DNA of 10,865 bases from Planctomycetota bacterium (GCA_021828935.1 JAJZCU010000033.1:1-10865), one strand, 5' to 3'; positions 1 through 5,719 are shown, numbered from the stretch's first letter. Notes: generated from the letters alone by a model not told the origin. A program made the numbers and translations.

Positions 1-5
1 TTCAT
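1..5 (-). CDS. Possible first codons of a minus-strand gene running off the left edge
   Basis: On the minus strand an ATG at 5-3 is preceded by GGAG at 18-15, a spacing of 9 bases, in an otherwise A/T-rich stretch just after the terminator of the DUF2382 gene. That is the same start geometry seen for the MCE gene in this window. Only five bases of the putative gene are present, so nothing can be said about the product, and a chance ATG cannot be excluded. Confidence 0.25.
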
Positions 6-30
6 AACGAATGTCTCCAACAAAATAAGG

Positions 31-63
31 AAAAAAAACAGAACGCCCGATAGTCAGACGTTC
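31..63 (-). terminator. Rho-independent terminator of the DUF2382 gene
   Basis: Read on the minus strand, GAACGTC (63-57) pairs with GGCGTTC (47-41) through seven base pairs, one of them U-G, around a 9-base loop. TG and a run of eight T (38-31) follow directly. The stem begins 14 bases after the stop codon of the DUF2382 gene. Position, stem and T-run all fit an intrinsic terminator. Confidence 0.8.
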
Positions 64-77
64 AGAAAAGAACTCAG

Positions 78-659
78 CTATTGATCGCCGACGCGCCGGG
101 CGCCGGGCGTTGCGCCTTGCCCGTTATTTGATGCAACGCCGGAGGCCGGCGCGCTTGCCGTTCCCGGCTGCTGGGGTGAGGACAACGGCGTGTTCGGCCG
201 CGTGATTTCCACGCGTTCGCTGCGCAGCGTCACGGTTTCCGGATGGTGTTCCTCTTTGCGCAGCCGTGTGATACGTACCTCTTCGCGAATGACCAAACGT
301 TTCTCAATGACCGTGACCTCTTCCACCAACGGGATCACAAGCGTCTGGCCCTCGTAGCGCATTGCAACTGGCTCTTGCACGACCTGATTCATAGGAATGC
401 GTTCAATTGAAACGTCTTCCTGGGCTAACAATGCGTCAATTGTCTCGGTACGCTGGTCCACTAACTTTTCGATGCGAACGGTCCGCTCGACCGGCTTTTT
501 TGTAATGCGGGCCTCCTCGACCATCACGGGAATGACAATTTCGCTGATGGTCGCTGGCGTGCCGACGTCCACGACCGGCTTGGGCTGGATTTCACGGGCG
601 GGTATTGCGGATGCAGTGCCAAGCTGCGATTCGGACGAACTCGTCGGCGGCGATGCCAT
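78..659 (-). CDS. DUF2382 (YsnF/AvaK-type) domain protein
   Basis: The protein has 193 residues. Two related segments, about 41-89 (IVIPVMVEEARI...) and 107-155 (LVIPLVEEVTVI...), share the pattern hydrophobic-IP-hydrophobic-VEE followed by alternating charged and hydrophobic strands. This is typical of DUF2382, a domain found in YsnF-like general-stress proteins and near PRC-barrel domains. The molecular function of the family is not established. The N-terminal 40 residues are Ser/Ala/Pro-rich, and the last 35 are low-complexity Pro/Ala/Gly/Gln. There is no signal peptide or membrane segment, so it is probably cytoplasmic. The ATG at 659 is chosen because GAGG lies 8 bases upstream; a TTG at 740 in the same frame would add 27 residues with no such signal. 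It stands alone, with a strong terminator after it. The domain call is fairly secure; a stress role is inferred from the family. Confidence 0.82.
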   Translation of the reverse strand: MASPPTSSSESQLGTASAIPAREIQPKPVVDVGTPATISEIVIPVMVEEARITKKPVERTVRIEKLVDQRTETIDALLAQEDVSIERIPMNQVVQEPVAMRYEGQTLVIPLVEEVTVIEKRLVIREEVRITRLRKEEHHPETVTLRSERVEITRPNTPLSSPQQPGTASAPASGVASNNGQGATPGARRVGDQ

Positions 660-973
660 GTGTGATACCTCGTGCAAAACCGGTTCACGGCGGTTCAAAA
701 AACCAATACGCCGCGAAGACCTATAAAGCGTGGGAAGCAATGCCTGTGCCTGCCGGGTGGAATGGCTGTTGAATGTTAAAGCTTAATTAAATAACGGCAT
801 GCACGGGCTCCGGGCGCGCGCGAAGCGCATGGCTGTACTGAGCAAAGCGCAGGCGCCGTGAAACGGCAGGGCGGGTGGTTACGCGCGTAACGCAGAACGC
901 TGTCGCCGGCTGTCAGCCGCAGTAATTGTGCGACCCAAACAATGAGCAAAATCAAATTAGGTGCCCGAAAGAC
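660..973. other. Intergenic region upstream of the DUF2382 gene
   Basis: These 314 bases lie between the MoaD-like gene's stop and the DUF2382 start, both minus strand, so they hold the 3' end of one unit and the control region of the next. I see three compact inverted repeats at 855-867, 878-891 and 907-919, none followed by a T-run on either strand, and an A/T-rich patch at about 783-793. No convincing ORF, RNA gene or clear -35/-10 pair was found. Confidence 0.6.
878..891. repeat. 14-bp perfect palindrome
   Basis: GTTACGCGCGTAAC is a perfect palindrome, flanked by two short hairpins, 855-867 (GCCGT, 3-base loop, ACGGC) and 907-919 (CGGCT, 3-base loop, AGCCG). It lies about 220 bases upstream of the DUF2382 start codon. 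It could be a site for a dimeric regulator or part of the RNA structure at the end of the upstream transcript. The sequence does not decide between these. Confidence 0.45.
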
Positions 974-1270
974 TCATCCGCCGGCCAGGGCCCCGATGAT
1001 CAGCAACGGTTCGGCGCCATTGGCGACAGCGTCGGGCAGCGGGGCGTTAGGTGGTTCATAGGAAATATCTTGCTGGCAGGCGAAAAATCGCAGCAGCGGC
1101 CTGCGGCCTTGGGTGGCGTAATCGCGAATGGCGCCGCGAAGCACGGGATAGGCGGCCTCTAATGCATCCAGCACTGATCGTTGCGTAACATCGCCGGCCA
1201 CGGCCAATTGCAGTTCGCCCTGAACGCCCGCAAGCACGCGCAAATGATATGGCAGAACCACGCGGATCAC
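974..1270 (-). CDS. MoaD/ThiS-like small protein with C-terminal Gly-Gly
   Basis: The 98-residue protein starts at a GTG that overlaps the upstream stop as GTGA (1270-1267), a classic translational-coupling arrangement. It opens with a hydrophobic strand ([10 protein letters not shown]), has a central helix region ([19 protein letters not shown], 32-50) and ends in GALAGG. This is the ubiquitin-like MoaD/ThiS layout, where the terminal glycine is activated by an E1-like enzyme and carries sulfur. Related MoaD/ThiS-family proteins occur in other bacteria beside the same kind of Asp-box propeller protein. No MoaE, ThiG, ThiF or MoeB partner is present here, so a role in molybdopterin or thiazole synthesis is not supported. 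The longer same-frame reading beginning at 1330 lies inside the propeller gene and is rejected. The fold is fairly sure; the substrate and acceptor are unknown. Confidence 0.82.
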   Translation of the reverse strand: MIRVVLPYHLRVLAGVQGELQLAVAGDVTQRSVLDALEAAYPVLRGAIRDYATQGRRPLLRFFACQQDISYEPPNAPLPDAVANGAEPLLIIGALAGG

Positions 1271-2382
1271 GGCAGCGCCTGCGCTTCCACAGACAGCACC
1301 GCCGGCAGGTCGCGAACAATGGCCGCCCAACGATCGCCCGCACTTGCTGAGGCGTACACCTGTCCCCCGGTGGTTCCGAAGTAGACGCCGCAGGGATCCA
1401 GCGTATCCACGGCCATGGCGTCCCGCAATACATTAACATAGCAATCACGTTGGGGAAGACCCTTGGTCAGCGGCTCCCATTCATTGCCGCCGGTTTTGCT
1501 GCGGTATACGCGAAGTTTGCCTTCGGGCGGGAAATGCTCAGAGTCGCTTTTAACGGGTACAACGTAAATGGTTTCCGGTTCATGGGCATGCACGTCAATG
1601 GGAAAGCCAAAGTCTGTCGGCAGATTTCCGCTAATTTCATACCAGGATTCGCCGGCATTATCGCTGCGCATCACGTCCCAGTGTTTCTGCATAAACAACA
1701 CACGGGGGCGCGATGGGTGCAAGGCGATGCGATGTACACAGTGGCCGACTTCCGCGGCGGGGTCGGGCAGTTGGAACGGCGACTTTAAGCCTTGGTTGAT
1801 AGGATTCCATGATTGGCCGGCGTCATCAGTGCGGAACGCGCCGGCGGCGGAAATGGCAATGAACATGCGGCTGGGATTCGTGGGATCCAGCAGAATGGTG
1901 TGTAGGCCCATGCCCCCGGCGCCTGGCTGCCACAGATGTCCCTTCGCGCTGCGCAGGCCAGGAAGTTCGTGCCATTGTTGGCCGCCGTTGATGGTGCGAA
2001 ACAGGGCGGCATCTTCAACGCCGGCATACACGGCGTCCGGGTCGGTCAGGGATGGTTCCAAATGCCATACGCGCTTAAATTCCCACGGGTGCTGTGTGCC
2101 GTCGTACCATTGATCCGTTTCCAAGGCGCCATCATAGGCGAATTTGTTTCCCGTCGGCGCCCAGTTTTCGCCGCCGTCATTGGACCGTTGAATTTGCTGA
2201 CCGAACCAACTGCTGGATTGGGACGCATAAAGGCGATTGGGGTCGGCGGGGGAGCCTTTTACATGATAAATTTCCCAGCCACCGAAGAAAGGTCCGGCGA
2301 TTTGCCAGCGCTCACGCTTGGCTTCGGAGGTAAGGATAAACGCGCCTTTGCGCGTACCAACCAGCAAGCGTACGGCGGACAT
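1267..2382 (-). CDS. Asp-box (BNR/sialidase-like) beta-propeller protein
   Basis: The protein has 371 residues. Six Asp-box-like motifs (S/T-x-D/N-x-G-x-x-W) recur at 67, 130, 185, 240, 295 and 345, a spacing of 50-63 residues that fits a six-blade propeller. Examples are [16 protein letters not shown] and SDNAGESW; the last two ([16 protein letters not shown]) lack the Asp. It begins [15 protein letters not shown], an opening typical of proteins annotated as exo-alpha-sialidase or WD40/YVTN/BNR-like glycosyl hydrolase. I see no signal peptide, so unlike true sialidases it is probably cytoplasmic, and I cannot identify the sialidase Arg triad. Enzymatic activity is therefore unproven. AAGGAG at about 2391-2397 lies 8 bases before the ATG. 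It is translationally coupled to the MoaD-like gene downstream, which suggests a shared job. Confidence 0.85.
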   Translation of the reverse strand: MSAVRLLVGTRKGAFILTSEAKRERWQIAGPFFGGWEIYHVKGSPADPNRLYASQSSSWFGQQIQRSNDGGENWAPTGNKFAYDGALETDQWYDGTQHPWEFKRVWHLEPSLTDPDAVYAGVEDAALFRTINGGQQWHELPGLRSAKGHLWQPGAGGMGLHTILLDPTNPSRMFIAISAAGAFRTDDAGQSWNPINQGLKSPFQLPDPAAEVGHCVHRIALHPSRPRVLFMQKHWDVMRSDNAGESWYEISGNLPTDFGFPIDVHAHEPETIYVVPVKSDSEHFPPEGKLRVYRSKTGGNEWEPLTKGLPQRDCYVNVLRDAMAVDTLDPCGVYFGTTGGQVYASASAGDRWAAIVRDLPAVLSVEAQALP

Positions 2383-2415
2383 GGCGCGACTCCTTTTTAA
2401 TTTTTATCGAGTATC

Positions 2416-2444
2416 AATTCAACATGCGGCGCGGGTTTTGTCAA
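2416..2444 (-). promoter_or_regulatory. Candidate sigma70-type promoter for the propeller/MoaD-like operon
   Basis: On the minus strand a perfect TTGACA (2444-2439) is followed, after exactly 17 bases, by TGAATT (2421-2416). The bases TGT just before it make an extended -10 (TGTTGAATT). The predicted start, near 2409, would give a leader of about 26 bases containing the AAGGAG site. The -35 and spacing are ideal, but the -10 matches only three of six consensus positions. Confidence 0.45.
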
Positions 2445-2677
2445 TGGGGAAACAGTCCGGCCCGCGCCACATCATTAAAATGGAGCACCGGCCGAACGCG
2501 CCGCGCCGCAGCGCGCGACCGTTATCAAAATTGTGTATTGGCGGATGGCGGGCATCAAGGGCATGGATTTGCGCGCCAGCCGGCGCATCGCCGGACGGTT
2601 CAAAAACATAATATGCATACGAGCGCGCACGGCGTCGAAAACTTCAAACCCGTGACGAGATCTGTTAGCGGTCCGGC

Positions 2678-2692
2678 CGGCCCACCGGGCCG
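2678..2692. repeat. GC-rich 6-bp hairpin
   Basis: CGGCCC and GGGCCG form a perfect 6-bp stem around a 3-base loop (ACC). No T-run follows on either strand, so a terminator is not supported. It sits at the left end of the repeat-rich stretch. Confidence 0.35.
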
Positions 2693-2758
2693 CGCGGCGC
2701 CTAATCAGGGCGTGAACATTTCATACCACGTAACGGTGCGCGGAGGCCCCCCCTTTTT

Positions 2759-2795
2759 TGATCACTGATCCACTGATCATTAATTCATTAATCAT
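2759..2795. repeat. Degenerate tandem repeat with alternating 7- and 8-bp units
   Basis: Five head-to-tail units can be read: TGATCAC, TGATCCAC, TGATCAT, TAATTCAT and TAATCAT, with lengths 7-8-7-8-7. A shared core T(G/A)AT(C)CA(C/T) links them. The array follows directly on a C7T6 homopolymer tract and is much more A/T-rich than its surroundings. Confidence 0.6.
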
Positions 2796-2853
2796 TGTTG
2801 TTTCGCCCAGGGGGTCCCCGCGCGCGGAATCCCACAGATTCGGCGGCGATGAT

Positions 2854-2886
2854 GGAACCGCCGATGACGCGGATGAACGCGGATAC
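2854..2886 (-). repeat. Dispersed 33-bp repeat, copy 1
   Basis: Read on the minus strand this copy runs from GTATCCGCGTTCATCCGCG to the end motif GCGGTTCC. It matches the segment 5588-5620 (plus strand) at 31 of 33 positions, so the two copies are in opposite orientation about 2.7 kb apart. The style resembles the GGAACC...GATGAACGCGGAT family of short interspersed repeats that I recall from environmental bacterial genomes; family membership is from memory, not from a search. Confidence 0.75.
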
Positions 2887-2947
2887 GACGGGGCAGCACG
2901 GAATGATTATTAAACAGCGAACCGCCAAGCATGGCGGCGCAAACATA

Positions 2948-2968
2948 TAGCCCCCGGCTTGCCGGGGG
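2948..2968. repeat. REP-like GC-rich palindrome
   Basis: CCCCCGGC (2951-2958) and GCCGGGGG (2961-2968) form a perfect 8-bp stem around TT, equivalent to a 7-bp stem with a CTTG loop. The unit opens with TAGCCC, which recurs at 3030 and 3053. GTGG rather than a T-run follows on the plus strand, and CTATATG on the minus strand, so I read it as an interspersed palindrome rather than a terminator. Confidence 0.5.
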
Positions 2969-3029
2969 TGGGGCGCCGAGATGGCTGGTCGCCTTAAATG
3001 ATTACAGGCTGGATCCCCGGCCGATACCG

Positions 3030-3067
3030 TAGCCCGAACGGGCGCATGAAACTAGCCCGGCATGAAG
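3030..3067. repeat. Two related TAGCCCG...GCATGAA units
   Basis: TAGCCCG at 3030 and at 3053 are each followed by GCATGAA. The first unit carries a 5-bp inverted repeat (GCCCG AA CGGGC, 3032-3043) that the second lacks. Together with TAGCCC at 2948 they look like members of one small interspersed element. Confidence 0.4.
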
Positions 3068-3108
3068 TCGCAACGCAATGCTGGTTCGATCTCAAGTACA
3101 TTTGCTGA

Positions 3109-3140
3109 CGTTGCATGCAACGCCACTGAGCTGTCAGTGG
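3109..3140. repeat. Adjacent 14-bp palindrome and 7-bp hairpin
   Basis: CGTTGCATGCAACG (3109-3122) is a perfect palindrome. It abuts CCACTGA-GCTG-TCAGTGG (3123-3140), a perfect 7-bp stem with a 4-base loop. No T-run follows closely. The pair could be a small RNA fold or a protein-binding site; it matches no RNA family I recognise. Confidence 0.45.
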
Positions 3141-3179
3141 GGCGGGTCTGCGCTACACGTTTTTTTCCGCTCTGCCGCC

Positions 3180-3202
3180 AAAAACCGCGCGACATCGCGC
3201 GA
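3180..3202 (-). terminator. Likely terminator downstream of the [2Fe-2S] gene
   Basis: On the minus strand CGCGCG and CGCGCG pair around ATGT (or a 7-bp stem around TG), and GTTTTTGG follows. It lies about 200 bases past the stop codon of the [2Fe-2S] protein, so the 3' untranslated region would be long. On the plus strand the stem is followed only by a G/C-rich stretch and then A, so a plus-strand role is not supported. Confidence 0.45.
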
Positions 3203-3397
3203 GGCCGCAAAAAATTTTAAAATATCAAATGTTGCTCAAAGAAGAGCCGAAGCGGAGGCCGGGCTATTTAATAAGCGACGCGCGGCAGGCGACCGCTTTC
3301 GCAGCAGCGTGCGACGGTGAATGGCGCGCAGCCCGGCGATGACGGCGCGCTCCAGCCATGGCCGTGACCTGTTGGCGGGTGGCGCCCCGAGCCGGAA

Positions 3398-3781
3398 TTA
3401 TCCGGACGTTTTTTCCGCCGGGGGCTTTCCTTGGCCGCTGGCGATGTACGTCTGACGGCCGGCTGCGTAGGCGGCGGCGTCAACGTTTTGGTCGGACCGC
3501 TGCGGGTCGGCTGGTGCGCCGTTTTCCACGGACTGGGGCTGGGCGCCGGCGGTGTCGGTGCTGCTGTTAATGTCGCTCTTCCACCACGGCCCGCGGCCCG
3601 GGCACATGCGGCGGTGGATTTGTTTGAGCATGGGCACGCACCAGCCGCAACCGGTGCCGGCGGAGAGACAGTCGGATATTTGTGATGGAACCGCGGGCTT
3701 TTCAATCCGGCAAAATGCCTCAATTTTTCGCAAAGGCACATGAAAACAGAAACAGACGGTATCATCAGGCTTTAGTGGCAT
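3398..3781 (-). CDS. BFD-like [2Fe-2S]-binding protein
   Basis: The 127-residue protein has a CxC pair (C10, C12, in VCFCFHV) and a CxxC pair (C45, C48, in GTGCGWCVPML). These are the ligand pattern and spacing of the bacterioferritin-associated ferredoxin (BFD)-like [2Fe-2S] fold, with SQISDCLSAGTGCGWC closely resembling the family. The domain occupies about residues 5-57. The remaining 70 residues are polar and low in complexity (Pro, Gln, Ala, Ser) and unlike classic Bfd, which is only about 64 residues. The ATG at 3781 is chosen because the family motif begins seven residues later and a strong -10 box lies just upstream. No ribosome-binding site is visible, suggesting a leaderless message. 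It is divergent from phoH. Likely a cytoplasmic electron-transfer or iron-handling protein; its partner is unknown, and no bacterioferritin gene is in the window. Confidence 0.85.
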   Translation of the reverse strand: MPLKPDDTVCFCFHVPLRKIEAFCRIEKPAVPSQISDCLSAGTGCGWCVPMLKQIHRRMCPGRGPWWKSDINSSTDTAGAQPQSVENGAPADPQRSDQNVDAAAYAAGRQTYIASGQGKPPAEKTSG

Positions 3782-3787
3782 GTCGCT

Positions 3788-3796
3788 ATTATAACA
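3788..3796 (-). promoter_or_regulatory. Extended -10 promoter giving a leaderless [2Fe-2S] transcript
   Basis: On the minus strand TGTTATAAT is a perfect extended -10 (TGnTATAAT, 3796-3788). Six bases separate the TATAAT from the ATG at 3781, so a start seven bases past the box falls on the A of the start codon. No -35 match exists at 16-18 bases, as is usual for extended -10 promoters. The six bases before the ATG contain no Shine-Dalgarno sequence. Confidence 0.6.
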
Positions 3797-3805
3797 CGCG
3801 GCGAA

Positions 3806-3811
3806 TATAAT
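3806..3811 (+). promoter_or_regulatory. Candidate -10 box for phoH, back-to-back with the leftward promoter
   Basis: TATAAT is a perfect -10 hexamer on the plus strand, predicting transcription from about 3818 and a phoH leader of about 176 bases. No good -35 is seen 16-19 bases upstream. The two divergent -10 boxes are only 12 bases apart, so RNA polymerase could hardly occupy both at once. Confidence 0.4.
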
Positions 3812-3886
3812 GGGGGGTCACGCAACGGAGCTTCACTGCGGCAAAGGTTTTGATCCGCTGGGGCCCCATGCGTGGGTTTAAGATTC

Positions 3887-3977
3887 TCGCGGAACCGGTT
3901 CGCGGACGAAACTCGCGTACGAAGTTCGCGCGCCGTGGTCACGCAATTGCTTCGCACAACTGCTTCGCGCATCGGGG
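3887..3977 (+). repeat. Array of seven degenerate 13-bp units in the phoH leader
   Basis: TCGC (TCAC once) recurs at 3887, 3900, 3913, 3926, 3939, 3952 and 3965, exactly 13 bases apart every time. The most similar neighbours are TCGCGGACGAAAC and TCGCGTACGAAGT, and TCACGCAATTGCT and TCGCACAACTGCT. Thirteen is not a multiple of three, so the array is not a peptide repeat. It ends against the GGGGAGG ribosome-binding site. A perfect GAACCGGTTC palindrome (3892-3901) lies across the first two units. Confidence 0.6.
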
Positions 3978-3993
3978 AGGACCGAAACTTCGC

Positions 3994-5346
3994 ATGGCTG
4001 ATACGCACACCAACGTCAAACATTTCGTGCTGGATACCAGCGTTTTATTACACAATCCATCGGCGCTGTTCGCCTTTGCGGACAATCAGGTCGTGATTCC
4101 ATTTGACGTTTTGGAAGAACTGGACAAGTTTAAGAAAGATTCCAACGATGTGGGGCGCAATGCGCGCACCGTGATCCGGCACCTCGATCAGCTGCGCGAA
4201 AAAGGGCATCTGGCGGAAGGCGTTCCCTGGAACGGTCACGGCGGCTGCATCCGCGTGGCCATGGAGTCGGTTGACGTGCCGCGGCTTTCTTCACATGTCC
4301 CAGACAACCGCATCATTTCAGTGGCGTGGGAACTCAAGCGCCTCGGCCGGACTGTGATATTTATTAGCAAAGACATCAATGCCCGCATTAAGTCCGATGC
4401 GCTGGGCATTTCCACGGAAGATTTTCAAGCCCAAAAGGTCGATTACGACACGCTGTATTCCGGCTACCGCGAAATTGCCGTGCCCGGTTCAACCATCGAC
4501 CAACTGTACGCACAGAAGCGCGTGGCCATCACCGACCCAGCGCTGGCCGCCCTGCGACCGGCGCTGCATCCCAATGAATTTGTATTATTCAAAGACGCCA
4601 CGGAGCCCGGCCATACCGGTCTGGCCCGGTATGTGCCATCCACCGGCGCGGTGCTGCCGTTAAGCCGCGGAAAGAAGGCCTGCTTTGGCGTTCTGCCGCG
4701 CAATGTGCAGCAGACCATGGCCTTGGATTTGTTGCTTGATGATGACGTGCAAATGGTCACGCTCATTGGCACTGCCGGCACCGGCAAAACACTGCTGGCC
4801 CTGGCCGCGGGCATGACCAAATGCTTTAATGAACAACGGTACGAACGACTGCTCGTGGCGCGGCCCATCATGCCCATGGGCCGGGACATCGGCTACCTGC
4901 CGGGCACGAAAGATGAAAAATTGGCGGCCTGGATGCAACCAATTTTTGATAATCTGGAATTTTTGCTGGCGGATCGCCGCGTTCACAGCGGGGAATCTAC
5001 CAACGTTGAGGCCAAATTAAAGTCGCTGGTGGATGGCGGAAAAATTGTGCTTGAAGCGCTGACCTACATTCGCGGGCGCAGCATTCCGCACCAGTTCATG
5101 ATTGTGGACGAGGCCCAGAATTTAACCCCCCACGAAATCAAGACCATCGCCAGCCGCGTGGGCGAAGGGACCAAAATTGTGCTCACCGGCGACGCGGAAC
5201 AAATCGATAATCCATATCTGGATTCCAATTCCAACGGGCTGTCATTCACCATTGAACGATTAAAAAATTCCGATCTAATGGGCCATGTCACCCTGGAACG
5301 CCCGGAGCGCAGCAGTTTGGCGACCCTGGTTGTAAAAGAACTGTAA
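3994..5346 (+). CDS. PIN-PhoH ATPase (PhoH2/YlaK-type)
   Basis: The 450-residue protein has an N-terminal PIN nuclease domain (about 10-150) and a C-terminal PhoH ATPase domain (about 225-450). In the PIN part, acidic positions sit at D14 (FVLDTSVLL), E41/E42 (DVLEELDKF), D104 (PDNRI) and D127 (SKDIN). The PhoH part has Walker A GTAGTGKT (259-266), Walker B FMIVDEAQN (368-376) and a conserved LTGDAEQID (397-405). Proteins of this build, such as mycobacterial PhoH2, are reported as ATP-dependent RNA helicase/ribonucleases; transfer of that function here is inference. The ATG at 3994 is preceded by GGGGAGG (3974-3980) at a rather long spacing of 13. The frame stays open upstream to 3850, but that stretch is Arg-rich, unlike the family, and carries the 13-bp array. 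It is divergent from the [2Fe-2S] gene. Confidence 0.92.
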   Translation: MADTHTNVKHFVLDTSVLLHNPSALFAFADNQVVIPFDVLEELDKFKKDSNDVGRNARTVIRHLDQLREKGHLAEGVPWNGHGGCIRVAMESVDVPRLSSHVPDNRIISVAWELKRLGRTVIFISKDINARIKSDALGISTEDFQAQKVDYDTLYSGYREIAVPGSTIDQLYAQKRVAITDPALAALRPALHPNEFVLFKDATEPGHTGLARYVPSTGAVLPLSRGKKACFGVLPRNVQQTMALDLLLDDDVQMVTLIGTAGTGKTLLALAAGMTKCFNEQRYERLLVARPIMPMGRDIGYLPGTKDEKLAAWMQPIFDNLEFLLADRRVHSGESTNVEAKLKSLVDGGKIVLEALTYIRGRSIPHQFMIVDEAQNLTPHEIKTIASRVGEGTKIVLTGDAEQIDNPYLDSNSNGLSFTIERLKNSDLMGHVTLERPERSSLATLVVKEL

Positions 5347-5719
5347 GGGGACGGCGATACGCGCCTAACCCACGCCGCGGCGCCGTGCGGCACGGCCATT
5401 TCGGAAGGTAAGACCGCGGTAGCGGCGCGAATTATCAAACCGCTGATGGCCCAGAAGGCGCCCCAAATTGCGCGGATGGGGACGACGGGACACCCAGTTT
5501 CTCCGGCGAAATAATTACATCATAATATTCCAAATGGATGCGGCGCCCCGCGGTCTGTTTCGCCAACTGCCATTACCCATTTTCGCCGTATCCGCGTTCA
5601 TCCGCGCCATCCGCGGTTCCCGCCCCCAAAAACATCGCCACACCCGATTTGTTCGTCTGCTTGTTCCTCCATTTTGCGTCGGCTTTCACGGCGCCGGGAA
5701 AACCGCTAACATTGCTGGA
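5347..5719. other. Intergenic region between phoH and the tetrapyrrole cluster
   Basis: These 373 bases hold a hairpin (GCCGTG, CGG loop, CACGGC, 5382-5396) 35 bases after the phoH stop but without a T-run, a lone CATAAT -10-like box at 5521-5526, and the second copy of the 33-bp repeat at 5588-5620. The met8 frame stays open back to 5468, but the extension would translate the repeat and resembles no family member. I treat it as non-coding. Confidence 0.55.
5588..5620 (+). repeat. Dispersed 33-bp repeat, copy 2
   Basis: This copy begins GTATCCGCGTTCATCCGCG and ends GCGGTTCC, differing from copy 1 (2854-2886, minus strand) at two positions. It lies in the leader of the tetrapyrrole cluster, 99 bases before the met8-type start codon. 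Its open frame could mislead gene callers into extending that gene upstream. Confidence 0.75.

Larger units (their letters stand above)
2383..3397. other. Gene-poor, repeat-rich intergenic region of about 1 kb
   Basis: No reading frame here has a convincing start, ribosome-binding site or recognisable protein sequence. From left to right it holds the propeller promoter (2416-2444), a GC hairpin (2678-2692), a C7T6 tract (2747-2759), a 7/8-bp tandem array (2759-2795), one copy of a dispersed 33-bp repeat (2854-2886), a GC-rich palindrome with recurring TAGCCC units (2948-3060), a palindrome-plus-hairpin pair (3109-3140) and a hairpin with a T-run (3180-3202). The mix suggests a site that has collected small interspersed repeats; a structured RNA is possible but I recognise none. 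Confidence 0.6.

Noticed and set aside
2424..2768. Plus-strand ORF of 114 codons in the repeat-rich region
   Set aside because: It has no ribosome-binding site, reads across the hairpin and C7T6 tract, and the predicted protein resembles nothing known.
3078..3104. GGTTCGATC resembling a tRNA T-loop
   Set aside because: The flanking bases do not form a T-stem, and no acceptor, D or anticodon arms can be drawn around it.
3229..3342. 37-codon plus-strand ORF (MLLKEEPKRRPGYLIS...) just after a TAAAAT box
   Set aside because: It has no ribosome-binding site and no recognisable similarity, is short, and lies in the 3' region of the [2Fe-2S] gene on the other strand. The A/T-rich -10-like box is the only support.
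3236..3397. 53 open codons in frame after the TAA of the [2Fe-2S] gene
   Set aside because: In GC-rich DNA open frames of this length occur by chance. The translation is Arg/Ala-rich, and nothing suggests stop-codon readthrough.
3391..3420. Hairpin CCGGA-ATTA-TCCGG followed by T6 on the plus strand
   Set aside because: The stem is only 5 bp and overlaps the stop codon of a minus-strand gene. No plus-strand gene upstream needs a terminator.
3850..3993. 48-residue N-terminal extension of PhoH from a TTG
   Set aside because: The extension is Arg-rich, unlike the family, and is made of the 13-bp array, whose period does not keep a reading frame. GGGGAGG precedes the ATG at 3994.
5382..5396. Hairpin after phoH as a terminator
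   Set aside because: The stem is perfect but followed by CATTTCGG, not a T-run, so intrinsic termination is not supported.
5468..5719. 84-residue N-terminal extension of the Met8-type protein
   Set aside because: It would translate the dispersed 33-bp repeat and has no similarity to the family, which begins near the ATG at 5720.
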